Assembly (NCBI GenBank): GCA_001657315.1
Contig: LYSV01000013.1
Coordinates: 1 to 64,000 of the forward strand
Direction of reading: 5' to 3'
Source of the DNA: Flammeovirgaceae bacterium BBD 1991-12
Lineage (GTDB): Bacteria; Bacteroidota; Bacteroidia; Cytophagales; Cyclobacteriaceae
DNA: 64,000 nt
Made by a program: the position numbers and the translations under genes. Shown here piece by piece: positions 35,089 through 43,820 of this stretch (position 1 is its first letter; each line of letters opens with the position of its first letter). A model generated the notes under the pieces. It ran no database searches. It had not been told where the DNA came from and saw nothing but the letters and a program-made list of their open reading frames with translations.

Positions 35089-35607
35089 TTAATTTTTTGT
35101 TTTGTCATCCCAGCTTCAGGTATTTTTTAAATGTGCTCACTCGCAACAACGTATTTTGATCGTTTTAAAGAGGTTTTAAATCTTCCTTATCCCAAATTCA
35201 CGTTAGTTTTAAGCCGTTTAGCTCCGGTGGCTTAACAAAAGCAGGACTAAATTACCACGTCAAACATTTCCTTACATCTTGCTGAACCAGCCTCGCGGGT
35301 CGTAGAAGATCCATGAATATGCGCAGACCCGTGCGAACAGGTCCACTAACCTCAGTTTCAGAGGTTTTTGGAAAGTCAGACAGTTACAACCTTATCATTT
35401 CTACCAGGCTGAATCTCCTCAGGAATGAATAAACCGAGACGTCAGAGGCTGTCAGACGCTGAATTCTGCTAAAGAGGTACGGACATGCAGAATGTTGCGG
35501 ACAACCGTTGGAATTACCTGGTCAGTTGAAAATGAGGGAGTTACCATAGCTCCCAAAGCTCCCGAACTGGTCATGATCAGCAGATAGGTGACGGATATAG
35601 GATTTTA

Positions 35608-35631
35608 CTTACATGAGAATTTTTATGTAAG
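35608..35631. promoter_or_regulatory. Inverted repeat CTTACAT-N10-ATGTAAG
   Basis: Two perfect 7-bp half-sites separated by 10 bp. A related palindrome lies 52 bp downstream. It is a possible binding site for a dimeric regulator. Confidence 0.4.
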
Positions 35632-35682
35632 AAAACGACAATTAAAAGAAATGAGAATGCCGTATACTTGAGTGGTCATCTA

Positions 35683-35700
35683 TTTACATTCAAATGTAAA
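35683..35700. promoter_or_regulatory. Palindrome TTTACATT-CA-AATGTAAA
   Basis: Perfect 8-bp half-sites with a 2-bp centre, sharing the TTACAT core with the site at 35608. Confidence 0.45.
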
Positions 35701-35970
35701 CAAAAAATAAAGGATGAAATATTATTTCGTTATATGCTGAAACCTGCAAATAAAATGTAATATTCTGATCAAAATGTTTATATACTAAGGCAAAAAGTAT
35801 CACACAGCATTTCAACCTTACAGCAAAAGTACAGGTTTCTTCTTTTCGTATAGTTGCCTAATTGCATGATAACGGGTACTCTGCCTGTCACAGATCATAC
35901 ATCTTTATAATATTCTTTACTCAAGTAATTTAACTTTTCCAATAGTATACTCCCCTGTTTAGAAACAAAT

Positions 35971-35978
35971 TAACTTTG
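35971..35978 (+). promoter_or_regulatory. Bacteroidota -7 box of the small lipoprotein gene
   Basis: TAACTTTG matches TAnnTTTG, 23 bp before ATG 36002. It places the alternative GTG at 35981 at about the transcription start, which favours the ATG. Confidence 0.5.
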
Positions 35979-36001
35979 GAGTGAACCAACTATTTAACGC
36001 A

Positions 36002-36163
36002 ATGAAAATCAGAAAATTACTTCTTTTACCCGCAGTAGCAGTAGCTGTGTTTGCGCTATCCTCATGTTCAGATGAGTTGACGAACATTGTACCGGAGCCG
36101 GTTAATTCCGATGACACCTCCTATACCGGTGGCACCGGAGGTGAGGATATTGAAACAGAATGA
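36002..36163 (+). CDS. Very small lipoprotein
   Basis: This 53-residue product is mostly a lipoprotein signal: basic N-terminus MKIRK, hydrophobic LLLLPAVAVAVFAL and lipobox SSC. A mature part of only about 30 residues follows, acidic and glycine-rich (EPVNSDDTSY, GGTGGEDIETE). There is no recognised family. The -7 box and clean signal make it likely to be real. The mature peptide is too short for an enzyme and may be a surface-tethered peptide. It lies about 115 bp before the frameshifted TPR gene; a functional link is possible but not shown. Confidence 0.6.
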   Translation: MKIRKLLLLPAVAVAVFALSSCSDELTNIVPEPVNSDDTSYTGGTGGEDIETE

Positions 36164-36252
36164 ATCGAAGGAACATTGATAATATAACACAGCCTTGTAA
36201 GGTTCCTTTTATATTATAAATGTTTTAAGATTAGGCTAAAATTTCTCATTTT

Positions 36253-36260
36253 TATACTTG
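36253..36260 (+). promoter_or_regulatory. -7-like box before the TPR gene
   Basis: TATACTTG fits TAnnTTTG with one mismatch and lies 19 bp before ATG 36280. Confidence 0.3.
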
Positions 36261-36279
36261 TGAACTGCAGGTTGTGAGA

Positions 36280-37649
36280 ATGAGAAATTTTTTTTTATGT
36301 ATTCTGATCTTCTTTGGTTCCGGTGGATTTCATAATGCTCTGTCCTACAGCGATGATCTCCCCAAAAAACCTGAGGAACTAAAACTAGCCCTTGAAACAA
36401 CTTCCGACGATCAAGTCAAACTGGAGATCTACTGGCGTCTGTACAAGGCACTAAAATCCACCGACAAAAAGGCCGCACTGGAAAACCTGGATGCGCTTGA
36501 AGCGCTGGCCGAAGAGCTCGGTGAACATGAATACTCGGGAAAGGCCCATCACGGAAAAGCTTTATTCCACAAAAGAGATGGAGAGTACGGAAAGGCTATC
36601 AGTGAATACCTCGTCGCCATAGATCATTACACCCTATCAGGATCGTACACACCGCTGGCCAATGATCTGAATAACATAGGTGTAATTTTTCTCGATGTGG
36701 AAGACTATAGCTATGCCATTGAATTTTTTCAGAGAGCCCAGGAGCATTATTTGGAGACCGATAACAAATTTTCTGCGATGATCACCCATATGAACCTGGG
36801 GACATGTTTCCTGGAACGTAATCGACCGGATCATAGTAAGGCCATGGAACATTTCCGGAAAGCGCTGGACCTTAATCAGGCAAATGAAAAAAAACAGACA
36901 TACTATTTCTATAAGATCAACAATCAACTGGGATCTTTACTCTACCGGAAAGGCGAGTTCAGGAAGGCCATTGAACACTACAGAACGAGCCAGCGCTATG
37001 TATCGACATTAAATGACTCTGCAGAAAAGGAGATGATACTGCTAATGAACATGGGTGAGGGACGGCTGACGGGCAGCTTGAAGAGGCTGAGGCCATGCTG
37101 CAAAAAGCTATTGATAAGGGTGAATCAGCAAAGGTCACTAGTGGGGAAATGGTGGAATGCTACAACATCATGGGAGAGCTTAAACAAAGGCAGAACGAAC
37201 ACATGGAAGCTATCACTTTTTTCGAGCGTGGCATTGCCACTGCAGATAAAAGCATGGTTAACACATCCCTGCAAAAGGCGTTGAACTCCATTACAATCTC
37301 ATTTGATCACCTCATACGCAACGGATACCAGGTGGGCGACAGGAAAATGGTGGCCATATTAATGCGTAAAATGGAACAAGAACAGTTAATGAAGCAATTT
37401 GACAAAGGTATAAAGCTATCGGTGACACAGGACGTTCTGCGAAAACAGGTACAGATCAGTGGGTTGGAAAAAAACCTGACAACTTCCATAGCTAAAGGTA
37501 ACTTCAATTTCCGGATAGCTGCAGTGATCCTTGTCATCACCGTTGTACTCACTGTGATCCTCGTGACCATCATGAAGGTCTATCGCCCGATAGCTTCCAG
37601 GAGACTGATCGCAAATACCTACAAGATGTTAAACGCTGAAAACGAATAA
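36280..37649 (+). pseudogene. TPR protein with membrane helix, broken by a frameshift
   Basis: Two overlapping frames together encode one TPR protein. The first frame carries a signal peptide and five or so TPR units (GKALFHKRDGEYGKAISEYL, NDLNNIGVIFLDVEDYSYAI) up to about 37058. After that the true continuation (GQLEEAEAMLQKAIDKG) is in another frame and runs through further TPR units to a membrane helix (AAVILVITVVLTVILVTI) and a 25-residue tail ending at 37649. The break lies in the GGG at 37059-37061; one extra G restores the frame. The layout resembles TPR-type sensor proteins without the kinase part. It may be a real mutation or a sequencing error in a short G-run. Confidence 0.8.
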
Positions 37650-37663
37650 AAGCAGGGCTCGTC

Positions 37664-38089
37664 TTATAGCCCCAGATGCTTTTTCATTTGTTCCGCAACG
37701 GTGCCAAGACGCCGCTCGGCCTCTTCCTTTTCCTGTTTCACCTTTTGCAGTTCCATCAGCAACAGGTCGTACTTTTCCATCAATTCCAGAAATACTTTCC
37801 TGGGCTCCGCATTGAATCTGTCCAGCAACTGCTTCTCTTCTTCTAACAGCTCCTGTTCCGGCGGAATCCCAAACAATTCATGAAGGGAAATATCAAAGAT
37901 CTCGCAAAAGACCGGCGCAAGTTCTATACTGGGAGACGAGACCCCATTTTTCCAGTTAGACACCGTGGGCTGGGATATCTCTATTCCGTATTGCTCCAGC
38001 AACAGGTCTAAAAATTCCTGCTGGGTGATTTTCCTTTGCTTGATAAAATAGGCAATCCTTCTTGCTATTCTATTGTTGGAGCGGGTCAA
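37664..38089 (-). CDS. XRE-family helix-turn-helix regulator with coiled-coil tail
   Basis: The 141-residue protein has an N-terminal lambda-repressor-type DNA-binding domain: RRIAYFIKQRKITQQEFLDL, then ISQPTVSNWKNGVSSPSIEL, over about residues 8-72. A charged helix with heptad character follows (LLMELQKVKQEKEEAERRLG), probably a dimerisation coiled coil. No ligand domain is seen. It converges with the TPR gene and is divergent from the first nuclease-like gene 372 bp away, so it could control that gene. Confidence 0.85.
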   Translation of the reverse strand: MTRSNNRIARRIAYFIKQRKITQQEFLDLLLEQYGIEISQPTVSNWKNGVSSPSIELAPVFCEIFDISLHELFGIPPEQELLEEEKQLLDRFNAEPRKVFLELMEKYDLLLMELQKVKQEKEEAERRLGTVAEQMKKHLGL

Positions 38090-38461
38090 TTTGGTATTAG
38101 GTTGTCAGGGAGTAATGGATAAATTCAAGTGAACCTTTAGTTCCCAATCCTAAAGATAAAAAAACAATTCAATAACCAAATAAGTCAGGTGCATGAATCG
38201 GCATTGAATCCAATCGATTGGCTATCAATAGCTTATGGATCAATACAGCGAGTTGATCTATGTGAACGAGCACTTCATTTTTTTGATAAAATCAGTTAAG
38301 GAGGAAGGGTATGTGATCATTTTTGGTTCTGTAATCTCAGAATGAGTGAAATTGTCAGTCCTCAGCCACTTCTCAATTTTTAAGTCCATTCTTTTGCCAT
38401 AGAAGAATTAACTCATATCTTGCCAGATACCGGATCGACCATATCTGCATAACCCCCAGTC
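38090..38461. other. Divergent gap between the XRE regulator and the first nuclease-like gene
   Basis: No gene is present. The only notable site is the 12-bp palindrome CCAATCGATTGG at 38210-38221, which may be chance or an operator. Confidence 0.4.
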
Positions 38462-39436
38462 ATGACCCACATTGTTGAAGAAACGCAATACCCGATTGAT
38501 CTTTTAAGAAAGGATAAAGTACACAGGGTTGAAGGTATTTGTACTGAAACGCTTTTTAGCAATACTATTCTTATGGACAAAGACCTGGAGGTTTCCGGGG
38601 GTTGGTGGTATGTGAAAAAGAACAATAACCATTATATGGTCAAACATGTATCGGGAGCACTCAGCAAGCTCGATATACAACTGGCCCGGATGCTTAGTAA
38701 GCAGGACATACCTGTTTGTCTCGCCAAAAGAGACCGTTCGAAACGGGGGTGGTGTTTTAAACAAGTGCTATTTGACCCCAGGCTTGATGAGGCGGGGAAT
38801 GAAGCCATGATGGAACGTGGACGATACATGAGTAAGCTAAGTGAACCCCCGGAACAAATAACCATGAATGACCATGACCGGTACGAGGAAACGTTGGATT
38901 ATCTGAAACGATCCAACGCCAATCTGGATGAGATCATTTCAGCACGGGTATTTGCCAATTATTTCGGCACCACTACAATGTGGGATATAGACTATTTTGT
39001 ATCCTATCGAAATACATTGTTCACCGTTGAGCTCAAGCATAAATACCCCGCAGACAATGGTACATTTGGTCTGAACCGGGGTTCCCGCGAATTATCACTC
39101 CTTTTGCATTCATCTGGTTTTAAAAACATTCATCTGATCCTTTCAAAACCTGTCCATAAACACAAATTTTCAGCCGTGAGATTTTTCCAGGGTCACTACC
39201 GGGAAAAGGCAAAATGGTTCATTCACCTGTTTACTGAAAATTCCTTCAAAAACCTGGCTAAAGTTAACGCACCTGCGCGAACAAGCCTTGGGAGCAACCG
39301 CAGCCAACCCTATTACACGGAAGACATAAAAAGTTTTGAGATACTTGGTACTTTTAATGATGTGACATCATCAGACCTTAAAAGGTATATGGATAAGATC
39401 ATCGATGCAGATCATCTCCAATTCAGCTCAGTATGA
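38462..39436 (+). CDS. PD-(D/E)XK-like putative nuclease, paralogue 1
   Basis: This 324-residue protein is of no named family that I recognise. The centre has a restriction-endonuclease-like signature: YFGTTTMWDIDYFVSYRN (D175/D177), then a strand with FTVELKHKYP (E190, K192), followed by a conserved TFGLNRGS. An upstream conserved glutamate lies in RVEGICTETLF, and a distinctive GGWWYVKK follows it. A late FEILGTFNDV block closes the protein. The second copy at 40262 conserves all these blocks, which supports catalytic importance. It has no signal peptide and is probably cytoplasmic. The role is unknown; possibilities are defence, DNA repair, or part of a mobile unit. An XRE regulator is divergent from it. 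Confidence 0.65.
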   Translation: MTHIVEETQYPIDLLRKDKVHRVEGICTETLFSNTILMDKDLEVSGGWWYVKKNNNHYMVKHVSGALSKLDIQLARMLSKQDIPVCLAKRDRSKRGWCFKQVLFDPRLDEAGNEAMMERGRYMSKLSEPPEQITMNDHDRYEETLDYLKRSNANLDEIISARVFANYFGTTTMWDIDYFVSYRNTLFTVELKHKYPADNGTFGLNRGSRELSLLLHSSGFKNIHLILSKPVHKHKFSAVRFFQGHYREKAKWFIHLFTENSFKNLAKVNAPARTSLGSNRSQPYYTEDIKSFEILGTFNDVTSSDLKRYMDKIIDADHLQFSSV

Positions 39437-39487
39437 ACTATAAAACCATGTCCGGCAAACACAAGATCAACGAATAAAGAAGATATT

Positions 39488-40170
39488 TTAGTGGAGCACG
39501 GTGCGGTTGGTCCGGGTATCATGTATACGGAAAGCAGCGGCAAGTCCACCCAAAAGGACCTGGTACTCTCCTGCCTCCGCTCTCCAATTCATATCCTGCA
39601 TCTACAAAAGCCAGTTGGGAGGCATGGACCTCAAAGGAGACTTCCCTAGACTCACCGGGTGCCAGAGTGATCTTCTCAAATGCTCTCAAACGTTTTGCAT
39701 CCGGTGTGACGGAGGCATAGCGATCAGCAATAAAGAGTTGTACCACCTCTTTTCCTTCACGATCCCCTACATTTTTCAAGGTAACGGAAACTTCCAGCGA
39801 TCCGTCAGCGGCAATGGTTGACGAGGACACTCTCAGGTCTGTGTACTCGAAGCGCGTATAGCTCAACCCATGGCCAAAGGGATATTGAATTGCAAAATCA
39901 GATGCATAGTCATACATACCGGCCATTTTGTTACTTCCTCCTCCCGGTATTTACCGTCGTCTATGTAAACCCCAACTCCCAGATCACATCACCGGCACTG
40001 CTGGTTTGCTGAATGGCCTCCAAAGTGGTGTTGTATTTATTCGCAAACTCTTGTACCTTTTCCCCTGCCAGGATAGGACCAGCCTCCGTTCATTGTTCTC
40101 ATGGAATGAGGATTGCACCTGCTACCAGCACACTGACTCCTTTTTAAGGGTAAAACGTTTTCATTTTTGA
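39488..40170 (-). pseudogene. Decayed C-terminal fragment of a GH3 beta-glucosidase
   Basis: On the minus strand, pieces of glycoside hydrolase family 3 can be read in shifting frames: MRTMNGGWSYPGRG and EKVQEFANKYNTTLEAIQQ near 40080-40040, then FPFGHGLSYTRFEYTDLRV-like sequence (PFGHGLSYTRFEYT) and the Fn3-like domain (SLEVSVTLKNVGDREGKEVV) to about 39570. A final shift gives the true C-terminus EYQVLLGGLAAAFRI ending at 39488. At least three frame breaks and a stop make it non-functional. The N-terminal catalytic domain is absent. It lies between the two nuclease-like paralogues. Confidence 0.85.
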
Positions 40171-40261
40171 GTAACGTAATGGACTTAATGGCTGCATCCA
40201 GGTTGGCCTAAAAAAATTTGAAATATATTTGAGTGTAATGTAAAACCTCCAAAGACAGACG

Positions 40262-41221
40262 ATGATATATGAAATTGATGAGTTTGATAATGAATTTCAA
40301 TATTTTACAAAAGACAAAATTGCCAGGCTTGAGGGAATCTGTGTAGAACAATTGTTCTTAAATGACCTATTAAGAAACGATCAATTTAAACTATCACCTA
40401 ACTGGTGGTATGTGAAAAAAAAGGACTATCGGGACAGATTGGTCAAGGAGGTAAAAGACCACATAAGCGAACTCGATATTAAACTGTCTGAGATATTCCT
40501 GGAAAGCAACAGGCTTGTATTCTTTGTTCAAAGGAAGCCAACAGCAAAAAATGTATTTGCCTACAGAGCCTGTAGGTTTAAAAAGGGACTCAATGGACCT
40601 GATCACATGGCTCTGCTAAAAAAAGGAATAGATATTCCGGTTAGAAATGCCCCATTAAAAGACAAAAGTAAGGAGGATGTGCAAAGGTATAATGAGACTC
40701 TGGAATATCTGAAAAATCACGATCCCGATGTTTCGTCTACCATAGCTTCCAGAGTGATGGCCAATTATTTTGGAACCACTGTAATGTGGGACATTGACGT
40801 TTTCCTTGCGTACAGGAACGAGTTGTTTGCGCTGGAGGTAAAACAGAAATTTCCAACATCAAACAATACCTATGGATTAAACAAAGGTTCTCGTTTCATT
40901 CTGAGCTATCTGGATCATTGTTTATTCAAAGTAATACATGTTGTACTGACCAAACCAGAAGAGAAGGACTCCTCAGCTGTTGAGCAGTTGCAAAATGAAT
41001 ACAGACAGAAGGCCAACTGGTTAATTCATCATTTCACCCGAAGATCTTTTGAAAACCTGTCCAAAAAGGAGGCCCCTGAAGAGACAAGCATGAGCGGAAA
41101 AAAGGAGGTGAGATTCTATGAAGAAGATGTAAATAGTTTTCAGGAATTGGGACACCTTAAGGAGGTGAACTCTTCCCATTTTAAATCATTCATTGACAGT
41201 ATTATATCAGGTGACAGATGA
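40262..41221 (+). CDS. PD-(D/E)XK-like putative nuclease, paralogue 2
   Basis: The 319-residue paralogue of the gene at 38462 has the same order of conserved blocks: RLEGICVEQLF, NWWYVKK, RYNETLEYLK, NYFGTTVMWDIDVFLAYRN (D177/D179), LFALEVKQKFP (E192, K194), TYGLNKGSR, YRQKANWLIHHF and SFQELGHL. The presumed acidic and lysine residues are invariant between the copies, while the surrounding sequence has diverged considerably (roughly 40% identity by eye). This is an old duplication or separate acquisition rather than a recent one. A PD-(D/E)XK nuclease fold is my inference from the motif spacing. Nothing indicates its target. Confidence 0.65.
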   Translation: MIYEIDEFDNEFQYFTKDKIARLEGICVEQLFLNDLLRNDQFKLSPNWWYVKKKDYRDRLVKEVKDHISELDIKLSEIFLESNRLVFFVQRKPTAKNVFAYRACRFKKGLNGPDHMALLKKGIDIPVRNAPLKDKSKEDVQRYNETLEYLKNHDPDVSSTIASRVMANYFGTTVMWDIDVFLAYRNELFALEVKQKFPTSNNTYGLNKGSRFILSYLDHCLFKVIHVVLTKPEEKDSSAVEQLQNEYRQKANWLIHHFTRRSFENLSKKEAPEETSMSGKKEVRFYEEDVNSFQELGHLKEVNSSHFKSFIDSIISGDR

Positions 41222-41291
41222 TCCGGTTTGTTAACCTGCCATCTTTGTGTCCTTATCTGCCGCTAAATGATCGTTTTATCACGAGCATGGG

Positions 41292-41507
41292 TCAATAATC
41301 AGGCAGTACTTCACATTTACAATTCAACTTTTCCAACACACTGATAACATTATCGTTTTGAATATTTCCTGCCTCGATCCGCAATATCCTGTCGCCATCC
41401 TGAAGGTCAAAAACCACGTTGGAATACCCCAGATACTGGTAGAGTGCAATCTTTACAATATCTGCCTTTACAGCATCCCTGACATCCGTTCTGAACACCT
41501 CCACCAT
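41292..41507 (-). CDS. Small conserved hypothetical protein (ferredoxin-like fold?)
   Basis: The 71-residue soluble protein reads MVEVFRTDVRDAVKADIVKI and then YSNVVFDLQDGDRILRIEAG, ending CKCEVLPDY. The alternation of helix and strand and the DRILRIE block are typical of short Bacteroidota proteins that resemble a ferredoxin-like or copper-chaperone-like fold without the CxxC motif. The function is unknown. It lies 6 bp after the DUF3817 gene and is the last gene of a three-gene minus-strand unit. Confidence 0.65.
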   Translation of the reverse strand: MVEVFRTDVRDAVKADIVKIALYQYLGYSNVVFDLQDGDRILRIEAGNIQNDNVISVLEKLNCKCEVLPDY

Positions 41508-41513
41508 AGTAGA

Positions 41514-41825
41514 CTACTCCTGGTCTTTCTCCTTCGGGAGGAGCCGTGATGTAAAATAAAAAGTTCCAAAAGGGAGCACAGATGCGAGCAATGCGAGCAG
41601 CATTGTCTTCATCTTCCAGGCTTTTTCAATTTTTATCTGGATCACGGCAAAGACATACATGATGAAAAACAATCCATGGAGCAATCCCAACACTTTGTTC
41701 GGCTCAGGTATATCAAGCAAATACTTAATGGGCATAGTGATAAAAATTATGAGAAGAAGTGATGTACCCTCAGCAAAAGCCAGAATCCTGAACCGGCCTG
41801 ATTGTGTTCCCAATAAATCCATCAT
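41514..41825 (-). CDS. DUF3817 family small membrane protein
   Basis: The 103-residue protein has three membrane helices. The family pattern is visible in SGRFRILAFAEGTSLLLIIF, MPIKYLLDIPEPNKVLGLLHG and LLALLASVLPFGTFYFTSRL. DUF3817 proteins are uncharacterised integral membrane proteins, sometimes next to transporters. ATG 41825 was chosen because it follows the upstream stop by two bases; the longest frame overlaps that gene by about 70 bp. The terminal residues are charged (PKEKDQE). Confidence 0.85.
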   Translation of the reverse strand: MMDLLGTQSGRFRILAFAEGTSLLLIIFITMPIKYLLDIPEPNKVLGLLHGLFFIMYVFAVIQIKIEKAWKMKTMLLALLASVLPFGTFYFTSRLLPKEKDQE

Positions 41826-41827
41826 GA

Positions 41828-42271
41828 TCAAAAACTTCTGAAAAAGGGTCTGAACCATGGTATCGCCATTAGGATCATGACCAGTGCTATGGAAAACCAA
41901 ATGGTTATACTCTTGAATTTCCCGGTGTCGGATGTGGCCCTTTTGGCTACCGATCCGCCGATCGTCATGGCCACTATGGCCAACACCATCACAATTGCAT
42001 GCCAGACCCCAAAAAAGGACATTTGCTCATTCCCCGCTGCTCCATTTTCCATGAAGTACCTGGTAATCGGGCTGAATACAAAGTATAAAGCAACCCCGAT
42101 AAGCAGCTGGGTATGACCAATCATATTGGCAAGGATCCTTACTGTATTATCCATTTTTGTATAGACCCTCCTGCTCCATAGTCCCTGTACACTGGCAATA
42201 AGTGTATAAAGCAGGCTAACCAGAAGAAGCCATCGAAAAATATTATGGATCGATAAAAGCGCGGAATACAT
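41828..42271 (-). CDS. Four-helix membrane protein (cytochrome b-like)
   Basis: The 147-residue membrane protein has four helices. It begins YSALLSIHNIFRWLLLVSLL; HNxFRW is a typical opening of Bacteroidota proteins often annotated as cytochrome b-like. Further histidines that could bind heme are in MIGHTQLLIGVALYF and FGVWHAIVMVLAIV, one per helix. Heme binding is thus possible but unproven. It is the first gene of a unit with the DUF3817 gene (2 bp) and a 71-residue protein. Confidence 0.75.
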   Translation of the reverse strand: MYSALLSIHNIFRWLLLVSLLYTLIASVQGLWSRRVYTKMDNTVRILANMIGHTQLLIGVALYFVFSPITRYFMENGAAGNEQMSFFGVWHAIVMVLAIVAMTIGGSVAKRATSDTGKFKSITIWFSIALVMILMAIPWFRPFFRSF

Positions 42272-42358
42272 CAGCTATCTGAATGTTGATTAATTGATGC
42301 AAATATCAATCTCAATCCATGATTGAAATAGAAGAAAACAGGCCATTGCATGCACTAA

Positions 42359-43306
42359 TCAATCCCTCCTGTAGCTGGTTGGTGTTATTTTGGTGTGCTT
42401 AAAAAAGAACTTCGAGAAATAGGATGGATCCTCGAATCCCAGGTTATGAGCAATCTCCGCGATAGTGAAGCTTGAGTGCCTGAGCATGAGTTGCGCTTCA
42501 ATGATCTGCCTTTTTGAGATCCATTCACTGGTAGACAGCTGAGTATTCTTCTTGAGCACCTTGTTCAGATGATTAATGCTGACATTCAGCATATCAGCCA
42601 GGTAAGCAGGCTTGGGATTGTTTCTTATGTTTTGAACCAGGAGGTTTTTAAAGTCGAGTACAATTTTCACACCCCGGGTCGTATGCGATTTACTGACGCT
42701 GCCAAATACAGGCTCAAGTTCACTCAGTAGTGTCAGCCAGTAGTTTTGAATAAGAGCGGAATTCGAGTATGGGGCATTATAAAGGTCCATCACCCTATCG
42801 CATATTGAAGTAATCACTTTCAACAACCCACCATCGGGCTGGAAGTGGGGAAAGCTCTCCGGGTTTAAGAGGGTCGAGAACATTTCTACACCTGCGGACA
42901 GTGTGGCGTTATGAAAAAAGTGATCATGGAAGGTTCCCATAAATCCGGAGGCTTCGGGACTGATCTCCAGGAAATTGTTTACCTGCCCTGCCGGCGTTAT
43001 GATGAACCAGTTTTTCTCCAGTTTATATTCCAACACGTCCATTTGCATAAGAATGACTCCTTCCTGCACCAGCACAAAACCATGCGAAGTATTCCTGAAA
43101 GGCTTATTGGGTAATTTGATATAGGGGCGGAGTTCTTCAATCCGCACGATACTAAACAATGACATATCACCCTTTAGTTTATCATCAAGGGTTTTGTCTT
43201 CCTTCAGGTATTTCTTTCGTACCTGGGTAGGGGAAAGTATCGGAATATCAGATCTCAATTTATCTAATTTACTGTATTTATGGCCTGTATAGAACCCATC
43301 CCGCAA
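42359..43306 (-). CDS. AraC-family transcriptional regulator
   Basis: This 315-residue regulator has a cupin-like N-terminal sensing domain (HGFVLVQEGVILMQMDVLEY) and a C-terminal double helix-turn-helix: YLADMLNVSINHLNKVLKK and FTIAEIAHNLGFEDPSYFSKFF, ending ITPTSYRRD. It probably activates neighbouring genes in response to a small ligand. The start is unclear: the longest frame opens with TTG at 43306 and overlaps the DoxX gene by 29 bp; TTG 43258 and ATG 43165 are alternatives. The conserved sequence begins around DIPILSPTQ, which favours a start before 43165. Confidence 0.88.
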   Translation of the reverse strand: MRDGFYTGHKYSKLDKLRSDIPILSPTQVRKKYLKEDKTLDDKLKGDMSLFSIVRIEELRPYIKLPNKPFRNTSHGFVLVQEGVILMQMDVLEYKLEKNWFIITPAGQVNNFLEISPEASGFMGTFHDHFFHNATLSAGVEMFSTLLNPESFPHFQPDGGLLKVITSICDRVMDLYNAPYSNSALIQNYWLTLLSELEPVFGSVSKSHTTRGVKIVLDFKNLLVQNIRNNPKPAYLADMLNVSINHLNKVLKKNTQLSTSEWISKRQIIEAQLMLRHSSFTIAEIAHNLGFEDPSYFSKFFFKHTKITPTSYRRD

Positions 43307-43634
43307 GAATGAGAATTACTATATTCATTGCAACAAAGCTCAATTCACCTCTTTTGATATGGACAACTATGGCACCCACCATAATCATCAAAATACCATA
43401 TCCTGCATATGTCGTAAAAGATGATGGAATGGCTTTAAGAAACTTTGGTAAAATAATAAAAAGTCCCAAAGCTATTTCCATAAAACCCAGGATACGAACA
43501 AACAGAACCGGGAAATCGCTGACCCAACCCATATTTTCGGTCAGCCGGTTGACCGGTTGGGATATCTTCATTATACCTACTGAGGTGAATATCAGCGCCA
43601 GCAATAGTTGGGCGATCCATGTAAGTGCATTCAT
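43278..43634 (-). CDS. DoxX-like membrane protein
   Basis: The 118-residue protein has four membrane helices: LTWIAQLLLALIFTSVGIMK, VLFVRILGFMEIALGLFIIL, YAGYGILMIMVGAIVVHI and FVAMNIVILILAGWVLY. The pattern, with R in the second helix and H at the end of the third, fits DoxX-like proteins, which are linked to redox or stress responses. It is transcribed divergently from the tetR gene, and the region between holds the operator candidate at 43791-43808. It overlaps the AraC gene frame, so the two may be one transcript. Confidence 0.82.
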   Translation of the reverse strand: MNALTWIAQLLLALIFTSVGIMKISQPVNRLTENMGWVSDFPVLFVRILGFMEIALGLFIILPKFLKAIPSSFTTYAGYGILMIMVGAIVVHIKRGELSFVAMNIVILILAGWVLYRP

Positions 43635-43790
43635 GATTTTTTAAGGCAAATTTCAATCGTCAAAGGGATCGGTATCGGGAACAATCAACCCAATACGAGT
43701 AAAATTCAATCATTTGAAAGACATTGGACGCTTGAAAAGGACATCTTTCAAGAGGTATGGAGTTTTTAAGTATGTCATAAAACTATTAAC

Positions 43791-43808
43791 TAAATGAATA
43801 TTTATTTA
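43791..43808. promoter_or_regulatory. Operator candidate for the TetR regulator (tetR side)
   Basis: TAAATGAATATTTATTTA is an imperfect palindrome just upstream of, and touching, the -7 box of tetR. It matches the site before the oxidoreductase gene (44408-44425, reverse orientation) at 17 of 18 positions. Confidence 0.75.
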
Positions 43809-43814
43809 ATTTTG
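43807..43814 (+). promoter_or_regulatory. -7 box of tetR
   Basis: TAATTTTG matches TAnnTTTG, 6 bp before the ATG at 43821. It overlaps the operator candidate by two bases, which fits autorepression. Confidence 0.5.
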
Positions 43815-43820
43815 TGATCG

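Larger units (their letters stand above)
35089..36001. other. Long non-coding region after the repeat cluster
   Basis: No gene is supported over about 900 bp. The first 500 bp are of average composition with no recognised repeat. The last 400 bp are AT-rich and contain two TTACAT/ATGTAA palindromes and a -7 box before the small lipoprotein gene. Confidence 0.5.

Noticed and set aside
38210-38221. Palindrome CCAATCGATTGG as an operator for the XRE regulator
   Set aside because: A single 12-bp palindrome 120 bp from the gene, with no second copy at another promoter, can be chance.
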